A stretch of 64,000 nt of DNA from Lautropia sp. (GTDB taxonomy: Bacteria > Pseudomonadota > Gammaproteobacteria > Burkholderiales > Burkholderiaceae_E). This document shows, piece after piece, positions 52,602 to 63,769 of this stretch. The notes under the pieces were generated by a model. That model was not told where the DNA came from. It did no database searches and was given only the letters and a program-made list of their open reading frames with translations. The DNA is taken from contig JAUMZD010000005.1 in NCBI GenBank assembly GCA_030528325.1, positions 1 to 64,000 of the forward strand, in the 5' to 3' direction. Numbering within the stretch: the stretch's first letter is position 1; every line of letters starts with the position of its first letter. The position numbers and the translations under genes were made by a program.

Positions 52602-52677
52602 TGGCTCCCCGACCTGGGCTCGAACCAGGGACCTGCGGATTAACAGTCCGTCGCTCTACCGACTGAGCTATCAGGGA
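52602..52677 (-). tRNA. tRNA-Asn (anticodon GUU)
   Basis: A 76-base tRNA on the minus strand starting TCCCTGATAGCTCAGTCGG and ending GGGGAGCCA, with an encoded CCA. The D-arm AGCTCAGTCGGTAGAGC, the anticodon loop CTGTTAA in a five-pair stem, and the T-arm CTGGTTCGAGCCCAG are all normal. Anticodon GTT reads Asn codons. Promoter and terminator are both visible. Confidence 0.97.
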
Positions 52678-52685
52678 ATAAGGCC

Positions 52686-52714
52686 ATTCTACATAAAAAC
52701 CGTAGAACGTGCAA
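52686..52714 (-). promoter_or_regulatory. tRNA-Asn promoter
   Basis: On the minus strand TTGCAC (52714-52709), 17 bases, TAGAAT (52691-52686), nine bases before the tRNA 5' end. The remaining bases to 53003 show no gene; GC-rich hairpins near 52930-53000 could terminate the aminotransferase transcript. Confidence 0.75.
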
Positions 52715-53003
52715 CTTTTGGCTTGAAAAATCCTGAAAGTTGCCTTTTTGCTTCAAGCTGGCTGGATCTCTTGCAGCCCATCAAGCTTCTGGAGGCATTC
52801 TCGATCCAGCTTCAGCAATGATCGCCTGAAGCAAAAAAAGAATTATATCCTGGTTCTGGCGATTGTGTTTGAAAAATTGTGTCGCCGGGTGGCCGAGCCG
52901 GGGAGGATCAAGATGCTCGCCCGGCTACCAACATGCTTGACTGCCCGGCCGTCTCGCCGGGGGCGTCAGGGCGGCGGCATGACGCCACCCGGGGCTTCAG
53001 CAC

Positions 53004-54212
53004 TCAGCCCACCACTTTCGCGATGGCCTGGGCGATACGCCCGACGTTGCCATCGTTCAGCGCAGCCACGCAGATGCGACCGCTACTGACGGCATAGATG
53101 CCGTGATCGTTCTTCAGCGTCTCGACCTGATCGGCAGTGAGGCCGGAGTAGGAGAACATGCCGCGCTGTTTCTCGATGAAGCTGAAGTCACGCTGCACGC
53201 CGGCGGCCTTCAGGCCGGCCACCAGTGCCTGTCGCATGGCCTTGATGCGGGTGCGCATCGCACCCAGCTCGTCGTGCCAGAGCTTCAGCAGCTTCTCGTC
53301 GTTCAGCACCTTCTGCACCACCATGCCACCGTGGGTGGGTGGGTTGGAGTAGTTGGAACGGATGACGCGCTTCAGCTGGCTGAGCACGCGGGTGGCTTCC
53401 TCGGCGTCGGGCAGCACGACCGTCAGTGCGCCCACGCGCTCACCGTAGAGTGAGAAGGACTTGGAGAATGAGCTGGACACGAGGAAGGCCATCTTGCTGG
53501 TGGCGAACTTGCGCACCACGGCAGCATCTTCCTCGATGCCGTCACCGAAGCCCTGGTAGGCGATGTCGAGGAAGGGCACATGGCCGCCTGCCTGCAGGGC
53601 CTCGATGACCTGATCCCACTGTTCAGGATTCAGGTCGACGCCGGTCGGGTTGTGGCAGCAGGCGTGAAGGACGAAGATCGAACCGGCAGCAGCCTGCCTG
53701 ATGCAGTCGAGCATGCCGCCGACGTTCACGCCATGGGTGGCTGCATCGTAGTACGGATAGGCCCTGACTTCGAAGCCGGCGGCCTCGAAGAGGGCGCGGT
53801 GGTTCTCCCAGGAGGGGTCACTGATGTAGACGATGGTGCCGGGGGCGGAGAAGCGCTTCAGCAGGTCGGCACCGATCTTCAGGCCCCCGGTGCCACCGAT
53901 GGCCTGGGCCGTGATGGCGCGCTTTTCCTGGATGACGGGTGCATCGGCGCCGAACAGCAGGCGCTGGACGCCTTGGTCGTAGGCGGCGATGCCGTCGATG
54001 GGGAGGTAGCCGCGCGGGGCATGGGCGGCGTTCAGCTGGTCTTCGGCTTCACGCACGCAGGCCAGCAGGGGAAGCTTGCCATTTTCATCGTAATACACGC
54101 CCACGCCGAGGTTGACCTTGGTAGGGCGGGTGTCGGCGTTGAAGGCTTCGGTAACGCCCAGAATGGGATCCTTGGGGGCGAGGGGAACGGCAGAAAACGG
54201 CGAACTGGCCAC
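53004..54212 (-). CDS. Aromatic/aspartate aminotransferase
   Basis: A 402-residue class I PLP aminotransferase: DTRPTKVNLGVGVYYDENGK, YLPIDGIAAYDQGVQRLLFG, HACCHNPTGVDLNPEQW, LDIAYQGFGDGIEEDA and the PLP lysine segment VSSSFSKSFSLYGERVGALT. It is of the TyrB/AspC type and would make Phe/Tyr or Asp from 2-oxo acids. GTG 54212 is the start, with AAAAAGGAG upstream. TyrB versus AspC specificity cannot be decided from sequence alone. Confidence 0.9.
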   Translation of the reverse strand: MASSPFSAVPLAPKDPILGVTEAFNADTRPTKVNLGVGVYYDENGKLPLLACVREAEDQLNAAHAPRGYLPIDGIAAYDQGVQRLLFGADAPVIQEKRAITAQAIGGTGGLKIGADLLKRFSAPGTIVYISDPSWENHRALFEAAGFEVRAYPYYDAATHGVNVGGMLDCIRQAAAGSIFVLHACCHNPTGVDLNPEQWDQVIEALQAGGHVPFLDIAYQGFGDGIEEDAAVVRKFATSKMAFLVSSSFSKSFSLYGERVGALTVVLPDAEEATRVLSQLKRVIRSNYSNPPTHGGMVVQKVLNDEKLLKLWHDELGAMRTRIKAMRQALVAGLKAAGVQRDFSFIEKQRGMFSYSGLTADQVETLKNDHGIYAVSSGRICVAALNDGNVGRIAQAIAKVVG

Positions 54213-54756
54213 GGATGGAACTCCTTTTTGACGGGTTCTGACATTTTAACCGTGCCGTTGCCTGTCCGTGGTTTTTTGGCGGCCTGATGTCGGGTTGCGC
54301 TTCGGTTGTTGCAATTGTTGACAGATCGGCTTTCCCGTACTTTTTCAGCCAATTCAGGGACTCACGGGAAGGTGCCTGTCAGGGTGCCTGCCACATTTTG
54401 CTGAAAGCACCAAATCGGGCGCAGAAAACGCTAGTTTTTTCCCGATGAGCGGTACATAATCGCCGACTGTTGTTCCTCAGACGTGGCTGGCGAATCCGAT
54501 TCTCAGCCGCTTTCACGGCCGCAGCAGCCGCTTTGCAGGCGGTTCCTGCTGAAAGGGGATCGGCGCGGTTCCTGCTGTCCGGTTTGCCTGATGTTGGCTG
54601 GTGGCTCAGTTCGTTAATGATTCGGCGCTCGTCAAGGCCGGGGACGCCGTTTGCCTGACCTCACCTGCAGGGGCTGTTTCGTGCCACACGAGCTGGGAAC
54701 AAAGTCTTACCTTTTCTCTTCTGTGCATGCCCGGAGGGCCCTGACGGCTGCCACCT
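54213..54756. other. Divergent intergenic region aminotransferase / uvrB
   Basis: About 540 bases without a supported gene. TACATAAT at 54453-54460 could be a -10 for uvrB, without a matching -35. I looked for a LexA box (CTG-N10-CAG type) near uvrB and found none that is convincing. Confidence 0.4.
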
Positions 54757-56865
<2,109 letters not shown>

Positions 56866-56910
56866 TTGGTCATTCAAGCGTTACACATTCAGGAAAATCA
56901 GGTAGCTCAC

Positions 56911-57432
56911 ATGGGAAAAAGAGAACCTCTCTCGATGGCGATGGCAACGCGGGTGCTGTTTGTCTGCATGGGCAATATCTGTCGCTCGCCGATGGCGCAC
57001 GGGGTATTCCGTCATCAGATCCGGCAGGCGGGCCTGGAATCGGTGGTGGGCGTGGGGTCGGCTGGCACCCACGCGTTTCACCAGGGCGAGCCCTCGGATC
57101 CGCGTACCCAGATGGCGATGAGCAAGCGCGGTTATGACATCTCGGATCTGCGTGCCCGCCAGGTGACGATGGAAGACTTCGAGAATTACGACATGATTCT
57201 GGTGATGGACTGGGAGAATCTGAACCTGCTTCAAAACCAGGCGCCAAAGCGTTATCATCACAAACTGCAGATGATGATGCGCTTTGCCAGCGATCATGAG
57301 TCGGCTACGGTGCCCGACCCGTACCAGGGGGGCGCCCAGGCTTTCGAGCAGGCGCTCGACTACGTCGAGGATGCCTGCTCGGGTCTGCTGGAAATCGTCC
57401 GTCGTCGCGCCACGCAAGTGGCCGCTGCCTGA
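56911..57432 (+). CDS. Low-molecular-weight protein-tyrosine phosphatase
   Basis: A 173-residue phosphatase: P-loop VLFVCMGNICRSPMAHGVFR (C-x5-R-S, near residue 15), a RARQVTMEDFENYDMILVMD segment, and the general-acid loop VPDPYQGGAQ with Asp. LMW-PTPs dephosphorylate tyrosine kinases or exopolysaccharide regulators. The start is uncertain: ATG 56911 is chosen for AGGTAG upstream; ATG 56935 or 56941 is also possible. In many betaproteobacteria it lies between uvrB and the isc operon, as here. Confidence 0.88.
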   Translation: MGKREPLSMAMATRVLFVCMGNICRSPMAHGVFRHQIRQAGLESVVGVGSAGTHAFHQGEPSDPRTQMAMSKRGYDISDLRARQVTMEDFENYDMILVMDWENLNLLQNQAPKRYHHKLQMMMRFASDHESATVPDPYQGGAQAFEQALDYVEDACSGLLEIVRRRATQVAAA

Positions 57433-57625
57433 GGCAGGGCCTGCGGCGCAGATCGTGCGCCGCGTCTGTGCCGGCTCTGAAGGGTCGGCCTCGATGGCCC
57501 GGCCCCGAAGGGTTGGCCCTGAAGGTGCCGCTGGCGCCCGTCCTGGCGGAAGCCAGCCCGTCCGGCCCCCTTTCCGCACCTTGCTTCCGTCTTCTCCTGC
57601 GCCCGCAGGGAGCCGCTGACATTTT

Positions 57626-57658
57626 CTTGACTAATAAACTCAAGTAATCGGGTATAAT
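57626..57658 (+). promoter_or_regulatory. isc operon promoter with IscR-type palindrome
   Basis: CTTGACTAATAAACTCAAG (57626-57644) is a near-perfect palindrome resembling the type 1 IscR site (TGACT-AT-rich-AGTCA pattern), and TATAAT follows at 57653-57658. The palindrome covers the -35 region, which fits autorepression by [2Fe-2S]-IscR. Confidence 0.65.
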
Positions 57659-57691
57659 CCTGCTTGAGATTTCTGACTTCGGAGTGTTGTC

Positions 57692-58210
57692 ATGCGGTTG
57701 ACCACCAAGGGACGTTTTGCCGTCACGGCCATGATCGACCTGGCCTTGCGTGAGCACAATGGGCCGGTCACGCTGGCTGGCATCAGCCAGCGCCAGAAGA
57801 TTTCCCTGTCGTACCTCGAACAGCTGTTTGGCAAACTGCGTCGGCACGAGCTGGTGGAAAGTACCCGCGGGCCGGGTGGCGGCTATTCGCTGGCGCGCCC
57901 CAGTCAGGATATCAACGTCTCGTCGATCATCTTTGCGGTGGATGAGCCGCTGGATGCCACGCAGTGTGGCGGCAAGCAGGACTGCTTCGAGGATGGCCCC
58001 TGCATGACGCACGAACTCTGGACGGCACTCAACAAGCGGATGATCGATTATCTGGACTCTGTCAGCCTGCAGGATCTGGTCGAGCAGCAGCGCAAGCGCG
58101 AGCAGCAGCCGGCCACACGGCAGATTTCCATCACCCGCGAGCACAAGGCGGCCCTCGAGCTGCCGACCTCGTCGCTTCAGGCCATCGACAGTGACGGTAC
58201 TCGCGCCTAA
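57692..58210 (+). CDS. iscR: Iron-sulfur cluster regulator IscR
   Basis: A 172-residue Rrf2-family regulator: [20 protein letters not shown], the winged helix [20 protein letters not shown] and [14 protein letters not shown], and the cluster ligands Cys-x5-Cys-x5-Cys in [13 protein letters not shown] (residues about 92-104) with the following His. Apo and holo forms control isc and other genes. First gene of the operon; iscS follows after 19 bases. Confidence 0.96.
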   Translation: MRLTTKGRFAVTAMIDLALREHNGPVTLAGISQRQKISLSYLEQLFGKLRRHELVESTRGPGGGYSLARPSQDINVSSIIFAVDEPLDATQCGGKQDCFEDGPCMTHELWTALNKRMIDYLDSVSLQDLVEQQRKREQQPATRQISITREHKAALELPTSSLQAIDSDGTRA

Positions 58211-58229
58211 TCCCTCCATTCATTCAACG

Positions 58230-59438
58230 ATGTCTCAACCCATCTATCTCGATTATTCCGCGACGACCCCGGTCGATCCGCGCGTGGCCGACCGGATGAT
58301 CCCGTTCCTGCGCGAGAGCTTTGGCAATCCGGCCTCACGCAGTCATGCCTATGGCTGGGAAGCCGAAAAGGCCGTCGAAGAGGCGCGAGCCGAAGTGGCG
58401 GCGCTGGTCAACTGTGATCCGCGTGAGCTGGTGTGGACATCCGGCGCAACCGAGGCCATCAACCTGGCGCTGAAGGGCGCTGCGCACTTCTATCAGCAGC
58501 GCGGCAAGCACCTGATCACGATCAAGACCGAGCACAAGGCCACGCTCGACACGATGCGCGAGCTGGAGCGTCAGGGCTTCGAGGTCACCTATCTCGATGT
58601 GAAGGAAGACGGCCTGATCGACCTTGAAGTGCTGCGTGCCGCGTTGCGTGAGGACACGATTCTGGTCTCCGTCATGTTCGTGAACAATGAAATCGGCGTC
58701 ATTCAGGACATCGCTGCCATTGGCGAGATGCTGCGCGAGCGCAAGATCCTGTTCCATGTGGATGCGGCCCAGGCAACCGGCAAGGTCGAGATCGACCTGC
58801 AGAAGCTGAAGGTCGACCTGATGAGCTTCTCGGCCCACAAGACCTATGGCCCCAAGGGCGTGGGTGCGTTGTTCGTGCGTCGCAAGCCGCGGGTGCGCAT
58901 CGAGGCCCAGATGCACGGCGGTGGACACGAGCGCGGCATGCGCTCGGGCACGCTGCCCACGCACCAGATCGTCGGCATGGGCGAGGCTTTCCGGCTGGCT
59001 CGTCTCGAGATGGGCAAGGACAACGAGCATGCCCGCCGTCTGCGTGACCGTCTGCTGAAAGGTTTGTCCGAGATCGAGGAAACCTACGTCAACGGCAGCA
59101 TGGAGCACCGGGTCGCCCAGAACCTGAACGTCAGCTTCAACTATGTCGAGGGCGAGTCGCTGATCATGGCGGTCAAGCAGATCGCGGTGTCCTCGGGTTC
59201 AGCCTGTACCTCCGCCAGCCTCGAGCCGTCCTACGTGCTGCGCGCCCTGGGGCGCAACGACGAGCTGGCTCACAGTTCCATCCGCTTCTCGATCGGCCGT
59301 TTCACGACCGAGGAAGAGGTCGATTTCACCATCGGGCTGATGAAGTCGCAGATCGGAAAACTGCGCGAGATGTCCCCCTTGTGGGAGATGGTTCAGGAAG
59401 GCATCGACCTCAACACCGTTCAGTGGGCTGCCCACTGA
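58230..59438 (+). CDS. iscS: Cysteine desulfurase IscS
   Basis: A 402-residue PLP enzyme: [57 protein letters not shown] with the PLP lysine, and the mobile loop [20 protein letters not shown] with the catalytic Cys. It provides sulfur for cluster assembly and tRNA thiolation. ATG 58230 is the family start. Confidence 0.97.
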   Translation: MSQPIYLDYSATTPVDPRVADRMIPFLRESFGNPASRSHAYGWEAEKAVEEARAEVAALVNCDPRELVWTSGATEAINLALKGAAHFYQQRGKHLITIKTEHKATLDTMRELERQGFEVTYLDVKEDGLIDLEVLRAALREDTILVSVMFVNNEIGVIQDIAAIGEMLRERKILFHVDAAQATGKVEIDLQKLKVDLMSFSAHKTYGPKGVGALFVRRKPRVRIEAQMHGGGHERGMRSGTLPTHQIVGMGEAFRLARLEMGKDNEHARRLRDRLLKGLSEIEETYVNGSMEHRVAQNLNVSFNYVEGESLIMAVKQIAVSSGSACTSASLEPSYVLRALGRNDELAHSSIRFSIGRFTTEEEVDFTIGLMKSQIGKLREMSPLWEMVQEGIDLNTVQWAAH

Positions 59439-59464
59439 CCCCAACCGGATCAGGAGTACCAATC

Positions 59465-59860
59465 ATGGCTTATAGCGACAAAGTGGTAGACCACTATGAA
59501 AACCCCCGCAACGTGGGCTCGATGGACAAGTCCGACACGTCGGTAGGCACCGGCATGGTCGGCGCACCTGCCTGTGGCGACGTGATGAAGCTGCAGATCA
59601 AGGTGAACGCCGAAGGGCGGATCGAGGACGCCAAGTTCAAGACCTATGGCTGCGGCTCGGCGATCGCGTCGTCGTCCCTGGTGACCGAATGGGTCAAGGG
59701 CAAGTCGCTGGACGAGGCGCTGGCCATCCGCAACACAGAGATCGCCGAGGAGCTGGCGCTGCCGCCCGTCAAGATCCACTGTTCGATTCTGGCCGAAGAT
59801 GCGATCAAGGCTGCCGTCGAGGACTATCGCAGCAAGAATCCGCAGGCAGCGGCAGCCTGA
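59465..59860 (+). CDS. iscU: Iron-sulfur scaffold IscU
   Basis: A 131-residue scaffold: MAYSDKVVDHYENPRNVGSM, GAPACGDVMKLQIKV, KTYGCGSAIASSSLVTEW and the HscA-recognition LPPVKIHCSILAEDAI. Its three ligand Cys residues and the Asp of ACGD are present. AGGAGTACC precedes the ATG. Confidence 0.97.
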   Translation: MAYSDKVVDHYENPRNVGSMDKSDTSVGTGMVGAPACGDVMKLQIKVNAEGRIEDAKFKTYGCGSAIASSSLVTEWVKGKSLDEALAIRNTEIAEELALPPVKIHCSILAEDAIKAAVEDYRSKNPQAAAA

Positions 59861-59930
59861 GGACGGCCGGAAGACCAGGCCCAGGCGCCCGGGCGCCCAT
59901 CAGCCTGGATGTTTTTGAGGGAACCACATC

Positions 59931-60254
59931 ATGGCCATCACATTGACCGAAGCGGCTGCCCGCCACATCGATCGTTACATTGCCCGACGGGGCAAGGGAA
60001 TCGGTCTGCGTCTGGGGGTGAAGACCTCGGGTTGCTCGGGTCTGGCTTACAAACTCGAATATGCCGATGATCAGGAAGACACGGATGTCGTCTTCGAGAG
60101 TCACGGTGTTCGGGTCTTCATCGATCCGAAGAGCCTGGCCTATATCGACGGCACCGAGCTGGATTTCGTCCGCGAGGGCTTGAACGAGGGCTTCAAGTTC
60201 AACAACCCGAACGTGAAGGGTGAGTGCGGATGTGGCGAATCCTTCCAGGTCTGA
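59931..60254 (+). CDS. iscA: Iron-sulfur assembly protein IscA
   Basis: A 107-residue A-type carrier: [35 protein letters not shown] and the C-terminal GECGCGESF giving the three conserved Cys residues. GAGGGAACC lies upstream. Third cluster-assembly gene of the operon. Confidence 0.96.
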   Translation: MAITLTEAAARHIDRYIARRGKGIGLRLGVKTSGCSGLAYKLEYADDQEDTDVVFESHGVRVFIDPKSLAYIDGTELDFVREGLNEGFKFNNPNVKGECGCGESFQV

Positions 60255-60297
60255 GTGCCATGACGATGGACAAATTGTGGATGGAGCCTGCCGGACG

Positions 60298-60846
60298 ATG
60301 ACGGAGGGCGCTTCAGGCGCTGCCTTGCAGCGCTCTTGGTTCGAGCTGCTGGGTATGCCCGAGCGTTTTGCGCTCGATCTGGCCGAGCTCGAGACGCGGC
60401 ATCACCGTTTTCAGGCGGTGGTTCACCCGGATCGTCATGTGTCGGGTACGGCCCATGATCGCCGCCTGGCGCTGCAGCTGGCAGCGCAGGGCAATGAAGC
60501 CTTCAGGGTGCTGTCCGAGCCGCTCAGCCGGGCGGCCTATCTGTGCGAGCGTCATGGTGCGCCGGTCGATGCTGAGCGCAACACGGCGATGCCGCCGGCT
60601 TTCCTGATGAAGCAGATGAGCTGGCATGAAGACATCGATGAGGCGCGAGACGCAACGGATGTCTCGGCAGCACAGGTCTTGCAGCAGAAGCTGTCGACGG
60701 AACGGGAGCAGCTGATCGCACAGCTGGGCGTGCTGATCGATGAGCAGGCGAATTACGCCGAAGCAGTCCATGTGGTTCGGCAACTGATGTTCTTCAACCG
60801 CTTGCAAGGCAGTCTGACAGAGGTCATTCGCCAGAAGTCGGCCTGA
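60298..60846 (+). CDS. hscB: Co-chaperone HscB
   Basis: A 182-residue J-type protein: SWFELLGMPERFALDLAELE, the HPD motif in FQAVVHPDRHVSG, NEAFRVLSEPLSRAAYLCE and a C-terminal helical bundle that holds IscU. It stimulates HscA ATPase. ATG 60298 fits the family. The following 110 bases contain a terminator-like hairpin. Confidence 0.93.
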   Translation: MTEGASGAALQRSWFELLGMPERFALDLAELETRHHRFQAVVHPDRHVSGTAHDRRLALQLAAQGNEAFRVLSEPLSRAAYLCERHGAPVDAERNTAMPPAFLMKQMSWHEDIDEARDATDVSAAQVLQQKLSTEREQLIAQLGVLIDEQANYAEAVHVVRQLMFFNRLQGSLTEVIRQKSA

Positions 60847-60896
60847 GCGTCCCGGATATCCTGGAACGTGTCATGAAGCTGATCACCCTTGCGCTG

Positions 60897-60926
60897 GCCC
60901 CGAACGACGGGGCTTTTCTCTTTTTT
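60897..60926 (+). terminator. Terminator-like hairpin between hscB and hscA
   Basis: GCCCCG, AACGA loop, CGGGGC (60897-60913), then TTTTCTCTTTTTT. It has the form of a Rho-independent terminator although hscA and fdx follow in the same direction, so it may attenuate the distal part of the isc operon. Confidence 0.65.
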
Positions 60927-60956
60927 GTGGTTCTTTTTCGCTGATTATCTCCTCCT

Positions 60957-62984
60957 ATGGCATTGCTGCAAATTTCCGAGCCGGGCATGAGCACCGACCC
61001 TCATCAGCACCGGTTTGCGATCGGAATCGACCTGGGCACCTCCAATTCACTGGTGGCGGTCGTTCGGTCGGGCGTTGCCGAGGCATTGCCGGATGAGTCA
61101 GATCATGTGCTGTTGCCCTCGATCGTGCATTATCGTGCCGGACAACCGCCGCGGGTGGGGCGTGAGGCCAGGACCGCGATGCTGTCGGATTCGGCCAATG
61201 TGATCAGTTCGGTCAAGCGCCTGATGGGGCGTGGGCTGGACGAGGCGAAGGCCATGGGTCTGCCGCTCAGACTGGCGGAAGCCACGGCTGATCATCGGGA
61301 AGCGCCAGCATCAGCCTCTTCAACGTCGGCGTCGGCGTTGGCGGCGGGTGAGAGCCCGGCTGCTGCGGCCGGCGCCCAGGGCGTTGCGCTGCAGACGGCG
61401 GCGGGCGTGCGCACGCCGGTCGAGGTGTCGGCCGAGATCCTGAAGGTGCTGCGCGACCGGGCGCTGGCCGCGATGGGGGCCAGCCCGGACGAGCTGGAGG
61501 GGGCGGTCATCACGGTGCCCGCTTATTTCGATGATGCTCAGCGTCAGGCCACGAAGGATGCGGCCTTGCTGGCGGGGTTGAAGGTACTGCGCCTGATCAA
61601 CGAGCCGACGGCAGCGGCCGTGTCTTATGGTCTGGATCAGGGCGAAGCCGGGGTTTATGCCATCTATGATCTGGGGGGCGGCACCTTCGATGTCTCGGTG
61701 CTGAAGTTGACCCAGGGCGTCTTCGAGGTGCTGTCCACGGCGGGCGATGTGGCCTTGGGGGGCGATGATTTCGACACGGTGCTGGCAGCCGATTTCGCTG
61801 CCACGCATGGACTGGGCAGTGCGGCCACGATGGCCGCTCAGCAGCCGACCCGCTGGCGCGAACTGGTGCTGCTGGCCAAGGCTGCCCGGGAGGCGCTGAG
61901 CGAGGCGGATGAGGTACCGATGGTGCTGGAGGCTGAGGGACGACGCCTCACCTCGACGTTGACGCGAGCGCATTTCGAGGCCCTGGCCAGGCCACTCGTG
62001 GATCGGACGCTGGCGATTGCGGGCAGGGCACTGGCAGATGCGGGGCTGACTGTCGATGCCGTGGATGGGGTGGTGCTGGTGGGCGGTTCCACCCGGATGC
62101 CCGTCATCCGGGAGGCGGTGGCCCGCCACTTCGGCAAGATCCCGTTCACCGGGCATGACCCGGATCAGGTGGTGGCCCTGGGGGCGGCGATGCAGGCGGC
62201 TCAGCTCATCGGTCAGCGCCCGAATGGCGGGGATGACTGGTTGTTGCTGGATGTGACGCCGCTGTCGCTGGGCCTCGAAACGATGGGCGGCATGGTCGAG
62301 AAGATCATCCCGCGCAATTCACCGATTCCGCTGGCCCGCGCACAGGATTTCACGACCTTCAAGGATGGCCAGACGGCGATGGCGATCCATGTGGTGCAGG
62401 GCGAGCGCGAACTGGTTGCCGATTGCCGATCGCTCGCCCGTTTCGAGTTGCGGGGCATCCCGCCGATGGTGGCCGGAGCGGCGCGCATCCGCGTCACCTT
62501 CCAGGTCGATGCCGACGGGTTGCTGTCGGTCTCGGCGATGGAGAGCACGACCGGTGTCGAGGCCTCGGTCACGGTCAAGCCCAGTTACGGGCTGGCCGAA
62601 GGCGAGATCGAGCGGATGCTGCAGGAATCGTTCACCTCGGCGCGTGAGGACATGCAGTGGCGACTGCTGCGGGAGCAGCAGGTCGACAGCGAGCGGCTGC
62701 TGGGTGCGACCCGTGGCGCGCTGGACGAGGACGGGGATCTGCTGGGGGCTGAAGACCTGGGCCTGATCGAAGAGGCTTTCGGGATCCTCGCGGCCAGCGT
62801 GCAGCAGGCACGCTCGCTACCGAAGGATGCTGACGAGGCAGCATTGCTGGGGATGCGGAACCTGCTGTCGTCGCAGACCCAGGCGCTCCAGCAGGCCACC
62901 GAAAATTTTGCGGCTCTCAGAATGGATCGTGCCATCCAGCGTGCACTGGCGGGCAAATCCATCGACGGTCTGGCAGGGCTTTGA
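60957..62984 (+). CDS. hscA: Fe-S assembly chaperone HscA
   Basis: A 675-residue Hsp70: [20 protein letters not shown], the nucleotide-binding [84 protein letters not shown] and the substrate domain [20 protein letters not shown]. An Ala/Ser-rich insert at residues about 117-140 ([20 protein letters not shown]) makes it longer than E. coli HscA. Confidence 0.96.
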   Translation: MALLQISEPGMSTDPHQHRFAIGIDLGTSNSLVAVVRSGVAEALPDESDHVLLPSIVHYRAGQPPRVGREARTAMLSDSANVISSVKRLMGRGLDEAKAMGLPLRLAEATADHREAPASASSTSASALAAGESPAAAAGAQGVALQTAAGVRTPVEVSAEILKVLRDRALAAMGASPDELEGAVITVPAYFDDAQRQATKDAALLAGLKVLRLINEPTAAAVSYGLDQGEAGVYAIYDLGGGTFDVSVLKLTQGVFEVLSTAGDVALGGDDFDTVLAADFAATHGLGSAATMAAQQPTRWRELVLLAKAAREALSEADEVPMVLEAEGRRLTSTLTRAHFEALARPLVDRTLAIAGRALADAGLTVDAVDGVVLVGGSTRMPVIREAVARHFGKIPFTGHDPDQVVALGAAMQAAQLIGQRPNGGDDWLLLDVTPLSLGLETMGGMVEKIIPRNSPIPLARAQDFTTFKDGQTAMAIHVVQGERELVADCRSLARFELRGIPPMVAGAARIRVTFQVDADGLLSVSAMESTTGVEASVTVKPSYGLAEGEIERMLQESFTSAREDMQWRLLREQQVDSERLLGATRGALDEDGDLLGAEDLGLIEEAFGILAASVQQARSLPKDADEAALLGMRNLLSSQTQALQQATENFAALRMDRAIQRALAGKSIDGLAGL

Positions 62985-63033
62985 AGCACGAAGACGGGCC
63001 CGTTCTTCACGAGATCATTTTCAGGAGAAAGAT

Positions 63034-63375
63034 TTGGCGACCATCAAGGTATTGCCGCATGCGGAAGTGTGCCCCCAGGGGGCGGAGTTCGAAGCGCCGG
63101 CCGGCATCTCGCTGTGTGAGGCGCTATTGAACAACGACGTGGACATCGAACATGCCTGCGCGATGTCCTGCGCCTGCACGACCTGCCACGTCATCCTGCG
63201 CGAGGGCTATGACGACGTGAATGAATCGTCGGACATCGAGGACGACCTGCTCGACATGGCCTGGGGGCTGACCCCCGAATCACGCCTGTCCTGTCAGGTG
63301 AAGCTGGAAGACGACATGAAGCTCGTCGTCGAGATCCCGAAATACACGATCAACCACGCGAAGGAGGATCACTGA
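63034..63375 (+). CDS. fdx: ISC [2Fe-2S] ferredoxin
   Basis: A 113-residue adrenodoxin-type ferredoxin: ATIKVLPHAEVCPQGAEFEA, cluster ligands CAMSCACTTCHVIL (C-x5-C-x2-C) and the fourth Cys in SRLSCQVKLEDDM. It donates electrons in cluster assembly. TTG 63034 is the start, with TCAGGAGAAA upstream. Last gene of the isc operon; no iscX follows. Confidence 0.95.
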   Translation: MATIKVLPHAEVCPQGAEFEAPAGISLCEALLNNDVDIEHACAMSCACTTCHVILREGYDDVNESSDIEDDLLDMAWGLTPESRLSCQVKLEDDMKLVVEIPKYTINHAKEDH

Positions 63376-63403
63376 ACCGGGACTCGACGTAGATCATCCT
63401 CTG

Positions 63404-63568
63404 AGGAGCTTGGGCGGCAGGAAAGTCGCGGGCTGCAAACCGGCCGCGCCGGCCCATTTTGCACCCGCTTCTTGCCCCATAGCACCGGCTATGGGGCGGC
63501 GAATCGGGCACAAACTGTGCTCGGCGGGGCCGATTTTCGCCGTCGCGATTCCTACCGCCCAAGCTCCT
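63404..63568 (-). repeat. 165-bp element with terminal inverted repeats, copy 2
   Basis: Inverted copy of 42890-43054, exactly the same length. Ends are AGGAGCTTGGGCGG and CCGCCCAAGCTCCT, perfect inverted repeats here. The internal CCCCATAGC-ACCG-GCTATGGGG hairpin is also preserved. It lies 28 bases after the fdx stop. Confidence 0.85.
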
Positions 63569-63660
63569 GAGGTGATCGCCTGCTTGACGGACAGCCCGGC
63601 GGTGTGTGACACGTCCTGCCCGGGCCCGTCGGGAACGTGGCGATGACCACAGGCTGCATG

Positions 63661-63682
63661 GCCCGCCTCGTGCGGGCTTTTT
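63661..63682 (+). terminator. Rho-independent terminator
   Basis: GCCCGC, loop CTCGT, GCGGGC, then TTTTT. Likely end of the isc transcript. The rest of 63376-63769 outside the repeat holds no recognised gene. Confidence 0.75.
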
Positions 63683-63769
63683 CTCGTAAACTGGCGACGG
63701 GGAAACTCATGCCACCCGACAGGGTGCATCTTCATCAGAATTTTCCGGGTGCAAGGAACGGGGTTTGAG

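Noticed and set aside
54400-54756. Possible LexA box upstream of uvrB
   Set aside because: No CTGT-N8-ACAG-like palindrome of adequate quality was found.
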